DNA from: Jatrophihabitans sp.
GTDB lineage: Bacteria > Actinomycetota > Actinomycetes > Mycobacteriales > Jatrophihabitantaceae
NCBI GenBank assembly: GCA_025924515.1
Contig: JAICIE010000023.1
Location: 1 to 34,951, forward strand
Direction: 5' to 3'
DNA length: 34,951 bases
The position numbers were made by a program, and so were the translations under genes. Positions 21,858 through 28,976 of the stretch are shown piece after piece (the first letter of the stretch is position 1; each line of letters begins with the position of its first letter). Below the pieces are notes generated by a model. That model was not told where the DNA came from. It ran no database searches and was given only the letters and a program-made list of their open reading frames with translations.

Positions 21858-23405
21858 TCAATGGTGGCCGTGCGCCCCTGCAGAGTGCACGTGTTCGCCG
21901 CGGACCTTCGGCACGGCGACGAGCGCGAATGCTGCTAATGCCAGCATCAGCACCCAGACGGCGGTGAGTGCGCGCGGATACGCGTTCGCTATGTCGGTGT
22001 CGGTTACGAGCGTGCCGGCGACCGCGGTGAGGCCGGCGACGCCGAGCGCCGCGCCGATCTCGTGTCCCGTCATCATGAGCCCCGCGGCGAGTCCGGACGC
22101 CGACGCGGGAACCCGCGCCATCGCGGCGACGGAGATCGCGACGAACAACGGCCCGACGCCGGCGCCGAGAATGAGAAAGCCGGGCAGGACGTCGACGAGA
22201 TAGCCGGGATGCGCGTCCATGTTCGCTAGGACGAACGCGCCGGCGGCCGCGATCGACAGTCCGGCGAGCATGAGCGGCTTCGGGCCGGTGCGTGCCAGCA
22301 GTTTCGACCCGGCGGCGGCGCTGAGGGTGATCGCCGCAGCGAGCGGCAGGAAACACAGGCCGGTGATGACGGCCGAATACCCCATCACCTGCTGCAGCAG
22401 CATCGAGGACAGGAAGATCGCACCGACGACCGCCCCGGTGACTCCGGCCATCACGGTGGAGGCGGAGATCAGCGATCCGATCCGCCAGGTCGCCGGGGGC
22501 ACCAGCGGCGCGGCGACACGGCGCTCGACGGCGGCGAAGGCGGCCAGGAGGACGACCGCGAGGAAGCCCGCCGCCATCGTCTTCGCGCTCGTCCATCCGG
22601 ACTCCCGGGTGGACTCGATGGCATAGACGGTGGCTAGTAACCCCGTGACCGCGGTGAGCGCGCCGGAGAGGTCGATTCCGCGCAGTCGCTGCGCCAGCGA
22701 CGTCGCCGGGTTGACCGGCCGAATCAGCCGGACGGTGAACACGACCGCCAGCAGGCCGATCGGCGCATTGATGAAGAACACGGCGCGCCAGCCCAGAGCG
22801 GTGGTCAGCAGCCCGCCGAACAGGACCCCGGCGCCGATGCCCATGCTGGCGACGGTTCCCCACAGGCTGAGGGCGACCGTGCGCTGCCGTCCGCCGTAGG
22901 TCGCCATCACGATGGACAACGCCGCGGGTGTCAGCAGCGCAGCGCCCGCGCCCTGCGCCGCCCGGGACACGATCAATGCCAGCGGCGACCCGGCGCAGCC
23001 GCTGGCGATCGAGGCCGCGGTGAACAGGCCCAGGCCGGCCAGGAACATCGAGCGCCGGTCGAGCAGGTCGGCGAGGCGGCCACCGAGCAGAAGCAGTCCG
23101 CCGCTGAGCAGGACGTAGGCGCTGACCACCCATTGGAAGTCGCCGGATCGGAAGTCGAGCGCCCGGCCGATGCTCGGCAGGGCTACGTTCACGACGCTGA
23201 CGTCGAGCACCACCATGATCTGCGCCATCAGCATGACTGCGAGCACCGTCCAGGGGCGGCTCGGCACCGTCGGATCGCTGCTCGGCGAGGACGGGTGCGG
23301 GCCGTGCATGCGCACGGCGGACCCGGACGACCTGTGGCCGTGGTGCGTCCGGCGCTCTGGCTCGTCGGCGCCGGACGGCGTCGCCGTGACGGTGGGGTTT
23401 GACAT
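21858..23405 (-). CDS. MFS transporter, DHA2 (14-TM drug/proton antiporter) type
   Basis: This 515-residue membrane protein has a hydrophilic, His-rich N-terminus (HHGHRSS) and then about 14 membrane segments. Diagnostic stretches are the helix-1 sequence MVVLDVSVVNVALPSIGRAL, the loop motif GGRLADLLDRRSMF, the helix-4 RAAQGAGAALLTPAALSIV, and the helix-5 motif C-like WGTVASMGIGAGVLFGGLLTTALGWRAVFFINAPIG. These are features of EmrB/QacA-type exporters, which expel drugs or metabolites in exchange for protons. The C-terminus is again His-rich (HVHSAGAHGHH). The ATG at 23405 has an AGAGGAGAGG ribosome site. It converges on the LAL regulator and diverges from the small-ORF/monooxygenase unit. 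Confidence 0.92.
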   Translation of the reverse strand: MSNPTVTATPSGADEPERRTHHGHRSSGSAVRMHGPHPSSPSSDPTVPSRPWTVLAVMLMAQIMVVLDVSVVNVALPSIGRALDFRSGDFQWVVSAYVLLSGGLLLLGGRLADLLDRRSMFLAGLGLFTAASIASGCAGSPLALIVSRAAQGAGAALLTPAALSIVMATYGGRQRTVALSLWGTVASMGIGAGVLFGGLLTTALGWRAVFFINAPIGLLAVVFTVRLIRPVNPATSLAQRLRGIDLSGALTAVTGLLATVYAIESTRESGWTSAKTMAAGFLAVVLLAAFAAVERRVAAPLVPPATWRIGSLISASTVMAGVTGAVVGAIFLSSMLLQQVMGYSAVITGLCFLPLAAAITLSAAAGSKLLARTGPKPLMLAGLSIAAAGAFVLANMDAHPGYLVDVLPGFLILGAGVGPLFVAISVAAMARVPASASGLAAGLMMTGHEIGAALGVAGLTAVAGTLVTDTDIANAYPRALTAVWVLMLALAAFALVAVPKVRGEHVHSAGAHGHH

Positions 23406-23766
23406 GGCCTCTCCTCTATGCGGGGCGACGAGCTGTCCGACACCAGTCCACCGGCAGAAGTCGCCGGCCCGCGCCGGTCGAATCGCCAGGACCGGAGGCT
23501 GGCCCCAGGCATGGACGGCAGCCGGTGCGAGCTGCCGTCTCCCGTCCCGCTCTCGTTTGTCCGTTTCCTGCTGAGACGCACAGGCGGTGGCCGGCTCTCC
23601 ACCGCGCGACTGAGCAGGACGGCGCTGCCGCCGGACCCCGGTTTGTGACTGTTGAGCTGCTCACAGGGCGCGGGAAACCTGGCGATTTCCCCGGCGCGCT
23701 CCCGGCGGCCGTGGGGCGAGTCTCGGTCCCGACAGCGGCTGCAGCAGCCGCTTCAAGGAGGCGGGG
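23406..23766. other. Leader and intergenic region with two hairpins before the small ORF
   Basis: This 361-base gap lies between the MFS exporter and the 59-codon ORF. GGGAAA (23672-23677) pairs with TTTCCC (23686-23691). Closer to the gene, the strong hairpin at 23734-23752 ends two bases before the AAGGAG ribosome site. I see no gene here, and I recognise no known riboswitch class. Confidence 0.45.
23734..23752 (+). promoter_or_regulatory. Hairpin directly ahead of a ribosome-binding site
   Basis: AGCGGCTG and CAGCCGCT form a perfect 8-bp stem around a 3-base loop. The AAGGAG ribosome site (23755-23760) starts two bases later. It may stabilise the transcript or form part of a translational switch. 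Confidence 0.45.
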
Positions 23767-23946
23767 ATGCGCGGGATGGTGGAGTGCGCCGGTTACACCG
23801 CAACGGAAGTGGCGCACCAGCGGCGCCGGGGCCTGGATCCCGAGGTCAGCTGCCGGCGCGCTGCCCGGATTGCGCGCGCCGGTCGGCCGAAGCGCCGCGG
23901 ACCTTCCGTCGGCTTCGGCGCGTGGCTCGCGGCAGGCCAGCTGTGA
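23767..23946 (+). CDS. Small 59-residue protein translationally coupled to the monooxygenase gene
   Basis: The ORF starts at an ATG with a strong AAGGAG site at ideal distance (6 bases) and ends in a TGA that overlaps the GTG start of the next gene (GTGA at 23943-23946). The predicted protein begins MRGMVECAGYTATEVAHQRR, is strongly basic (RRAARIARAGRPKRRG in the middle) and has two Cys. I recognise no family. The ribosome site, the overlap and the high third-position GC support a real gene, perhaps a leader that tunes translation of the monooxygenase. The preceding hairpin fits such a role. Confidence 0.55.
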   Translation: MRGMVECAGYTATEVAHQRRRGLDPEVSCRRAARIARAGRPKRRGPSVGFGAWLAAGQL

Positions 23947-25014
23947 CCGCACAGGCGGTCGACGTCGCCGCGCATGACGTTGTCGTCCTCGGCGCCGGCC
24001 AGGCGGGCCTGGCTGCGGCACAGCAACTGCAGCGCCGCGGCCTCGATGTCGTCGTCCTCGACTCCGCCGAGGAGATCGGCGATTACTGGCGGCGCCGCTG
24101 GGACTCGCTGAGGTTGTTCACGACGCGGCGCCATTGCGCCCTTCCGGAGATGGCCTTTCCTGGTGACCCCAGCGGCTGGCCGACAAAGGACGAGGTTGCC
24201 GACTACCTCGCCGCCTACGCGAAGCACTTCGACATCCGGGTTGCGCTCGCGACCCCGGTGACTCGGGTGCGGCGCGACGGAGGGAAATTGGCCGTCGACG
24301 CCGGCGTTCGACCGATTCGGGCGCGACACGTCGTCGTGGCCACCGGACCGTTCCAGCAGCCGACGATCCCGCCCGCTGCTGCGAACTTCAGCGCCGAGGT
24401 CCACCAGCTGCACAGCAGCGAATACAGGAACCCCGAGCAGCTTCCGCACGGGCCGGTGGTCGTCGTCGGCGGCGGCAACTCCGGCGTCCAGATCGCCGCG
24501 GAGATCGCCGAGCGCAGATCCGTCCATCTGGCCGTAGGGAGCCCGCAACAAGCACGTGCCGGCGCGGGTGCTGGGCCGCGACGCGTTCTCCTGGCTCGTC
24601 ACGCTCGGGGTGATCACGGCTGCCACCGATAGCCGACGCGCGCGCCGACTTCGGGCGGGAGGCGGCGACCTCGTGATCGGAACGAGCCGACGGCTGCTGC
24701 GCCGTCTCGGCGTGACGACGCATCCGGCCTTGGTCGGCGCCGAGGGTTGCATCGCGCGGTTCTCCGACGGGTCGACCACGGAGGCGGCGACCGTCGTCTG
24801 GGCTACCGGCTTCCGCACTGACCACTCATTCATCGACGCGGATCTCACCCGAACCGCGCAACGGGACCCAAATCTCCGTTTCGTCGGCCAGCCGTGGCAG
24901 CGCAGTCGCGGGTCAGCGCTTCTGGGTTTCGTCGGCGCAGACGCGGCCGACCTCGCTCGCTGCATCGCCGCCGACAAAGGACCGGTGCGCGCGATGCCGG
25001 TGCCGGTCGGTTGA
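23943..25014 (+). pseudogene. Flavin-containing monooxygenase-like gene with a one-base frameshift
   Basis: Two frames together give about 356 residues. The first part (from the GTG at 23943) has FAD motif VVVLGAGQAGLAAAQ, IGDYWRRRWDSLRLF, the FMO-like FSAEVHQLHSSEYRNP and the NADPH motif VVVVGGGNSGVQIA. Reading changes frame around 24542-24544 (a CCC run). The second frame then continues with KHVPARVLGRDAFSW, the conserved ATG motif VVWATGFRTDHSF and a normal C-terminus. Removing one C from the run restores SRNKHVPARVLGRD, as in relatives. The enzyme would oxidise N, S or C centres with O2 and NADPH. It is either a recent pseudogene or a sequencing error. Confidence 0.75.
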
Positions 25015-25017
25015 CCG

Positions 25018-25275
25018 GTGCCGGGCTTTGCCCCGCTTCACGACCCTCATTGCCGCACGTTCGCCCACGAGCACGCCGACGTGCGCGACAGCGATGGCAA
25101 CCCGGTCTTCGCCGTCCCTGGGCAGACGTTCGGACCGCACCTGCCGATCCACGCCACCTTCGACGCGCCCGGCATCTACCGGCTGTGGGGACAGTTCCGG
25201 CTCCCCGACGACCGGGTGATCACCGCCGCGTTCACCGTTCGAGCCGCAATGACCACCGAGCAGGAGGAGAACACG
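25018..25275 (+). pseudogene. C-terminal remnant of a His-containing secreted-type domain, fused in frame to the transporter
   Basis: From a GTG at 25018 the sequence reads FAPLHDPHCRTFAHEHADVRD and then TFGPHLPIHATFDAPGIYRLWGQF and RLPDDRVITAAFTVRA. This is the typical end of a group of beta-rich domains in actinobacterial and other secreted or metal-linked proteins, which carry a HxH motif and the GxYRLWxQF strand. The N-terminal half and any signal peptide are missing. There is no stop before the transporter start at 25276, so read-through would make an 821-residue fusion. A strong ribosome site (AGGAGGAGA) nevertheless precedes the transporter's own ATG. I infer a decayed gene whose tail has been left upstream. 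Confidence 0.5.
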
Positions 25276-27483
25276 ATGTTGACCCGGCTAGGAAGTTGGT
25301 CGGCACGACGACGCCGACTGGTGATGACCGCGTGGGCGGTGCTCTTCATGATCGGCATTCTGTTGGGCAGCCGCGTGTTCGGCTACCTCAAGGATTCCAA
25401 CGGCGGATCCGGTAGCGAGTCCGTGCAGGGGTTCAACCTGCTGAAGGGCGCCCACACCGCGGACAACAGCCTCATCGCGCTGGTGGACGGAGCGAAGGTC
25501 GGCGACCCGGCCACTCGCGCTGCCGTCCTTACCGCGAAACAGAAGCTCAGCACCGTCAAGGACGTGACCGGGGTCGTCACCGCGTATGACGTTCCGGATG
25601 CGCGGCTGCGGTCCACCGACGGCCGGGCCAGCATCATGCTCATCTCCGTACGCCACGTCGACGACATGGCGGCGCATCGACAGGTCGATGACGTCCGAGC
25701 CGCTCTCGAGGAGACGGCGCCGGGAGTCACGGTCAAGGTCGGCGGCGACGCCGCCGCCTCGCGCGACGGCATGACGGCCATGTCGCGGGACCTCCTCATG
25801 GGTGAGCTCATCGCGTTGCCCGTCCTGCTGCTCGGTCTGGTGTTGGTGTTTCGGGGCGTGCGCGTGGCGCTCATTCCCCTCGCCAGCGCACTCGTCACGG
25901 TCGCAGGCGCATTGCTGCTGCTCCTGGGCATGGCACAGGTGATGGAGGTCGGCAGTTACGCCGTCGACGTGGTCGTCCTCTTCGGCATCGCGCTCGCCGT
26001 CGACTACAGCCTGCTCATGACCAACCGGTTCCGGGAGGAGCAGGCTACCCACGAGGGCGCGGACGTCGCCGGGTTGGCGGCCCGCACGACCGCGGCAGCC
26101 GGACGCACGATCACCTTCTCCGCGCTGACGGTCATCGCGTCGCTCGCCGGTTTCTTCGCATTCGGTAACCCGACCTTCAGCTCGCTCGCGATCGGCGGCA
26201 TCGCCACCGTGATCATCGCGCTCATCGCCGGGCTGACCTTGACACCGGCATTGCTCGCAAGCGTTGCCAAGCACGTCGGCGTCGCCAGACGGGCGCAGGC
26301 GGACGACGGCTTCTTCGGACGGCTCGCCCGCCGAGTGCAACGCCGCCCGCTCATCGTCACCGTCATCACGGCAGGTTTGCTGGCCGCGGCGGCGATCCCG
26401 TTCCTCAGCGGCAATTTCGGCAACGGCGACCCACGAACGCTGCCGCGGAGCTCGGAGAGCCGTCAGGTCGCCCAGCGTTTGCTGGCGAACTTCCCGGGTG
26501 CGCAAGCCGACCCGGCCACCGTTGTAGGACGGGCCCCAGGGTCCGATCCGCGCGTGCAGCAATACGCGTCCGAGATCGCATCGTTACCCGGAGTCGCCGG
26601 CGTGACAGTGCAACACGGATTGCGCGGCGACGTGTCAGCGATCGACGTGGTACCCGCGGGGTCCGTGCAGAGCGATGTGGCGCAGGGGCTGGTTTCCACG
26701 TTGCGCCAGGAGCGTCCCGACTATCCGAGCTACGTCACCGGGCAGGCGGCATTCCTCGTCGACTTCAAACATCAGATCACCAGCAGGCTGCCCTACGCGT
26801 TCGGACTCATCGCCATGGCCACGTTCGTCCTGCTGTTCCTGATGACCGGGTCCGTCCTGGTGCCGCTGAAAGCACTCCTGATGAACACATTGTCGCTGGG
26901 AGCAACGTTCGGCAGCCTCGTCTGGATCTTCCAGGAGGGCCACCTGTCCCGGGTGCTCGGCTTCGACGCGTTCGGGGCCATCGAACTCTGGGTGCCCATT
27001 GTGGTGTTCGTGTTCGCATTCGGACTGAGCATGGACTACGAGGTCTTCCTGCTCTCCCGCATCAAGGAGTGCTACGACGAATGCGGCAACAGCAACAACG
27101 CGGTCGCCAACGGACTACAGCGCTCCGGACGGATCATCACCTCCGCCGCGGCCCTTGTCGTGATCGTCTTCCTCGGCTTCGCGGCCGGGCAGTCGTTGGG
27201 CATCAAGGAGATGGGACTGTCCTTGGCCATCGCGGTGGTCGTCGACGCAACCCTGGTGCGGTGTCTGCTCGTCCCCGCCACCATGACGCTGCTCGGCAAC
27301 GCCAACTGGTGGGCGCCGGCACCGCTGCGGCGCCTGCACGACCGGTTCGGCCTGCGGGAAGCGCCGTCGATCGCAGCTACGCTGCCGAGAATCCCTGGTC
27401 AGCCTCTGATGCTCGACCGCAGCTGGCCGGCGACGAATCCGAAAGCGGCCACCGGCGAGATCACGACGAACATCACTCGGTAG
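25276..27483 (+). CDS. MMPL/RND-family membrane transporter
   Basis: This 735-residue protein starts at the ATG after AGGAGGAGA (25262-25270). TM1 is VMTAWAVLFMIGILLGSRVF. Two repeated MMPL units follow, each with a periplasmic loop and a bundle of about five helices. The repeated signature is the Asp-Tyr pair: GIALAVDYSLLMTNRFREE (D243-Y244) and FAFGLSMDYEVFLLSRIKE (D587-Y588), which in MmpL-type pumps carry proton relay. It should move lipids, siderophores or drugs across the membrane by proton-motive force. The last ~40 residues (after ANWWAPAPLRRLHDRFGLRE) look unlike the family and their final ~28 are antisense to a possible MFS tail, so the natural end may have been altered. Confidence 0.9.
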   Translation: MLTRLGSWSARRRRLVMTAWAVLFMIGILLGSRVFGYLKDSNGGSGSESVQGFNLLKGAHTADNSLIALVDGAKVGDPATRAAVLTAKQKLSTVKDVTGVVTAYDVPDARLRSTDGRASIMLISVRHVDDMAAHRQVDDVRAALEETAPGVTVKVGGDAAASRDGMTAMSRDLLMGELIALPVLLLGLVLVFRGVRVALIPLASALVTVAGALLLLLGMAQVMEVGSYAVDVVVLFGIALAVDYSLLMTNRFREEQATHEGADVAGLAARTTAAAGRTITFSALTVIASLAGFFAFGNPTFSSLAIGGIATVIIALIAGLTLTPALLASVAKHVGVARRAQADDGFFGRLARRVQRRPLIVTVITAGLLAAAAIPFLSGNFGNGDPRTLPRSSESRQVAQRLLANFPGAQADPATVVGRAPGSDPRVQQYASEIASLPGVAGVTVQHGLRGDVSAIDVVPAGSVQSDVAQGLVSTLRQERPDYPSYVTGQAAFLVDFKHQITSRLPYAFGLIAMATFVLLFLMTGSVLVPLKALLMNTLSLGATFGSLVWIFQEGHLSRVLGFDAFGAIELWVPIVVFVFAFGLSMDYEVFLLSRIKECYDECGNSNNAVANGLQRSGRIITSAAALVVIVFLGFAAGQSLGIKEMGLSLAIAVVVDATLVRCLLVPATMTLLGNANWWAPAPLRRLHDRFGLREAPSIAATLPRIPGQPLMLDRSWPATNPKAATGEITTNITR

Positions 27484-27539
27484 TCCGTCTGCTGTGCGAC
27501 GAACCCGTCGATCGCGGTCGCTGCCGGCCCCATCAGTCG
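27399..27539 (-). pseudogene. Possible C-terminal fragment of an MFS transporter
   Basis: On the minus strand 46 codons read RLMGPAATAIDGFVAQQTDY then RVMFVVISPVAAFGFVAGQL, followed by a stop. The pattern of a YRVMFVVI-type last helix resembles the end of an MFS permease. The rest of such a gene is not found upstream on this strand. The piece overlaps the end of the transporter gene in antisense. Low confidence: it is short and could be a chance reading. Confidence 0.3.
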
Positions 27540-27737
27540 CGGCGAAAGCAGCGACCCAAGGTCTGCGCGACCGCGACGCGGGCGGGGATACAGCCGCCCC
27601 AGCCGTTTCGCGCGACTCACGAGCCAGCGCGCGAAGGTGAGGGCGATCAGCGGCTGTACCGCGAACAGGGGCGGCGGCTGGCCAGCCGAGAGCCAGAGCT
27701 CGATACTGCGGCCCTGGCTCTCGGTTCGGATCGAGGT
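27484..27737. other. Intergenic region without a recognised gene
   Basis: This gap lies between the converging transporter and secreted-protein genes and contains the start of the possible MFS fragment. I see no terminator hairpin with a T-run. Confidence 0.4.
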
Positions 27738-28124
27738 TTATTCGCAGCCGGTCTGGATGCCGTGCGAGGTCTGCCGGATGACGAATGCCTGAGTGTTGCC
27801 GCAGAGCGCCGAGATCCCGAGCAACGACATGGTCTGGCCGTTGGTGTAGTTGCCCTGCGCATCCGGCGTCTGCAGCTGCAGCGCGTCAGCGGTCCCCGGA
27901 GTCACGAACCCCCAGAGCGGCGGGAGGCCGGTGAGTCCGACCGAAGACAGACTGGGGAGCCACACCCAGTTGCCTTGCACGAGCGGCCGCGAGTACGTCG
28001 TCGAGGAGGTGTAGCCCGCCGGTGCCGGGCGACTCACGTTCGCGCACGAGTCCGCCATAGCGGCCGCCGGTACGGCGAATACCGCTGCTCCAGCAGCCAA
28101 CGATAAGAGGATTTTTCGGACCAT
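27738..28124 (-). CDS. Small secreted protein of unknown function
   Basis: This 128-residue protein starts at the ATG at 28124, with a GGAAGAAGG purine-rich ribosome site upstream. A clear signal peptide (MVRKILLSLAAGAAVFAVPAAAMA, cleavage near AMA-DS) leads into a mature part with SCANVSRPAPAGYTSSTTYS, VQGNWVWLPSLSSVG, WGFVTPGTADALQLQ and a late Cys pair (LCGN... and TGCE at the end). The three mature cysteines and Trp-rich segments suggest a folded extracellular protein. I know similar short secreted actinobacterial proteins but no function for them. A promoter is visible about 50-80 bases upstream. Confidence 0.85.
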   Translation of the reverse strand: MVRKILLSLAAGAAVFAVPAAAMADSCANVSRPAPAGYTSSTTYSRPLVQGNWVWLPSLSSVGLTGLPPLWGFVTPGTADALQLQTPDAQGNYTNGQTMSLLGISALCGNTQAFVIRQTSHGIQTGCE

Positions 28125-28515
28125 TCGTACGCCTTCTTCCTGCATGAGCGAGCCCCGGTGGTCGCATGGTGGGGTGACGCTAAGGGATGAGGCGACCGTT
28201 CGTAAAGGGTTACTTGAATCCTCGTGTCTGACGTTCTTGGGATCCCGGGGACCGCCGTGCTCTTCTTTGCCAGGACGTGAACCCGTGGAGGCGTTCGATG
28301 CCCGTCTGCACCGTCGACATCCGGCTTGTCGAGGCTGGCTGCGAGGACGATTCCATCCCGGGCTTCGACCGCGGCGTAGTCGCGGCACGGTCGGTCGGCC
28401 CGGGTTGTGGACCTTGGTCCCGGAGAACGGGGACGTTGCGCACCACCCCGACGACGTTAAGTGGGGATATGGTTCGAGCACGTTACCGGCCGTTCGCGGA
28501 ACCGAGGAAGCCACC
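28125..28515. other. Divergent intergenic region
   Basis: This 391-base gap separates the secreted protein (minus) from the small protein at 28516 (plus). It contains the promoter at 28177-28206. An ORF at 28298 with a GTGGAGG site ahead of it reads as implausible protein after about 35 codons, so I do not call it. Confidence 0.5.
28177..28206 (-). promoter_or_regulatory. Promoter of the secreted-protein gene
   Basis: On the minus strand TTTACG (28206-28201) and TAGCGT (28182-28177) are spaced by 18 bases, about 50 bases ahead of the ATG at 28124. TAGCGT fits TANNNT; the -35 box is only partly like TTGACA. Confidence 0.4.
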
Positions 28516-28797
28516 ATGACGCTCGCAGCTCCGATCCCCGCGCAGCACGTCGCCGGTGTGCCGGCGTCCATGACGACCGGCCCGACCACGCCGGCGGGCG
28601 TGGCCGATACCGCGGCCAGGGTGTACGACGCCGAAGTGAACCTTCACCATGCCCGTCAGTCGGGCGTCGGCCCGTGGATCTCGGCCGCATACGACCATCT
28701 TCACCTGGCGCTTCTGGCCCACGCCGATGCGTCCGGCGTCTCCGCGGGACATGGGCCGAATCTGGAGCGCAGCCGACTGGCGATCACGACGTCCTGA
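28516..28797 (+). CDS. Small conserved protein of unknown function
   Basis: This 93-residue protein starts at an ATG with a GAGGAAG ribosome site 5 bases ahead. After a Pro/Ala/Thr-rich start it has a helical part, ARVYDAEVNLHHARQSGVGPWISAAYDHLHLALLAHADA (residues ~35-73). I know this layout (AEV.LH.A.QS.V..W..AA...LH.A) from short actinobacterial proteins of unknown function. There is no membrane segment or signal peptide. An earlier in-frame ATG far upstream would add unlikely sequence. It precedes the ABC operon by 179 bases. Confidence 0.75.
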   Translation: MTLAAPIPAQHVAGVPASMTTGPTTPAGVADTAARVYDAEVNLHHARQSGVGPWISAAYDHLHLALLAHADASGVSAGHGPNLERSRLAITTS

Positions 28798-28902
28798 GGC
28801 CAGCGAGGCGAGTGCGGCCTCGCGCGACGGCGATCCGGTGCCGGGAAGCACCGTCGTCACGCCGGTGACAGAAGTCGCCGCACGACGCGGGCCGCCGGAC
28901 GG

Positions 28903-28914
28903 ACCGATATCGGT
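28903..28914. promoter_or_regulatory. 12-base perfect palindrome upstream of the ABC operon
   Basis: ACCGATATCGGT is fully self-complementary and lies 62 bases ahead of the permease start, where a repressor could bind. Several such palindromes are expected by chance in a window this long, so position is the main argument. Confidence 0.35.
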
Positions 28915-28976
28915 ATCCAAACGAGACCCTCTCGCCTCGACCTTCGCGAGCCGCATGCGGTAAGCAGGGTCGGACC

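Noticed and set aside
21301-22203. 300-codon plus-strand open frame across the LAL 3' end and the MFS gene
   Set aside because: It overlaps two clear genes in other frames and has no recognisable domain.
28298-28519. 73-codon ORF with a purine-rich site ahead of it, upstream of the small protein gene
   Set aside because: After about 35 codons the reading becomes compositionally unlike a protein and it overlaps the start of the better supported gene at 28516.
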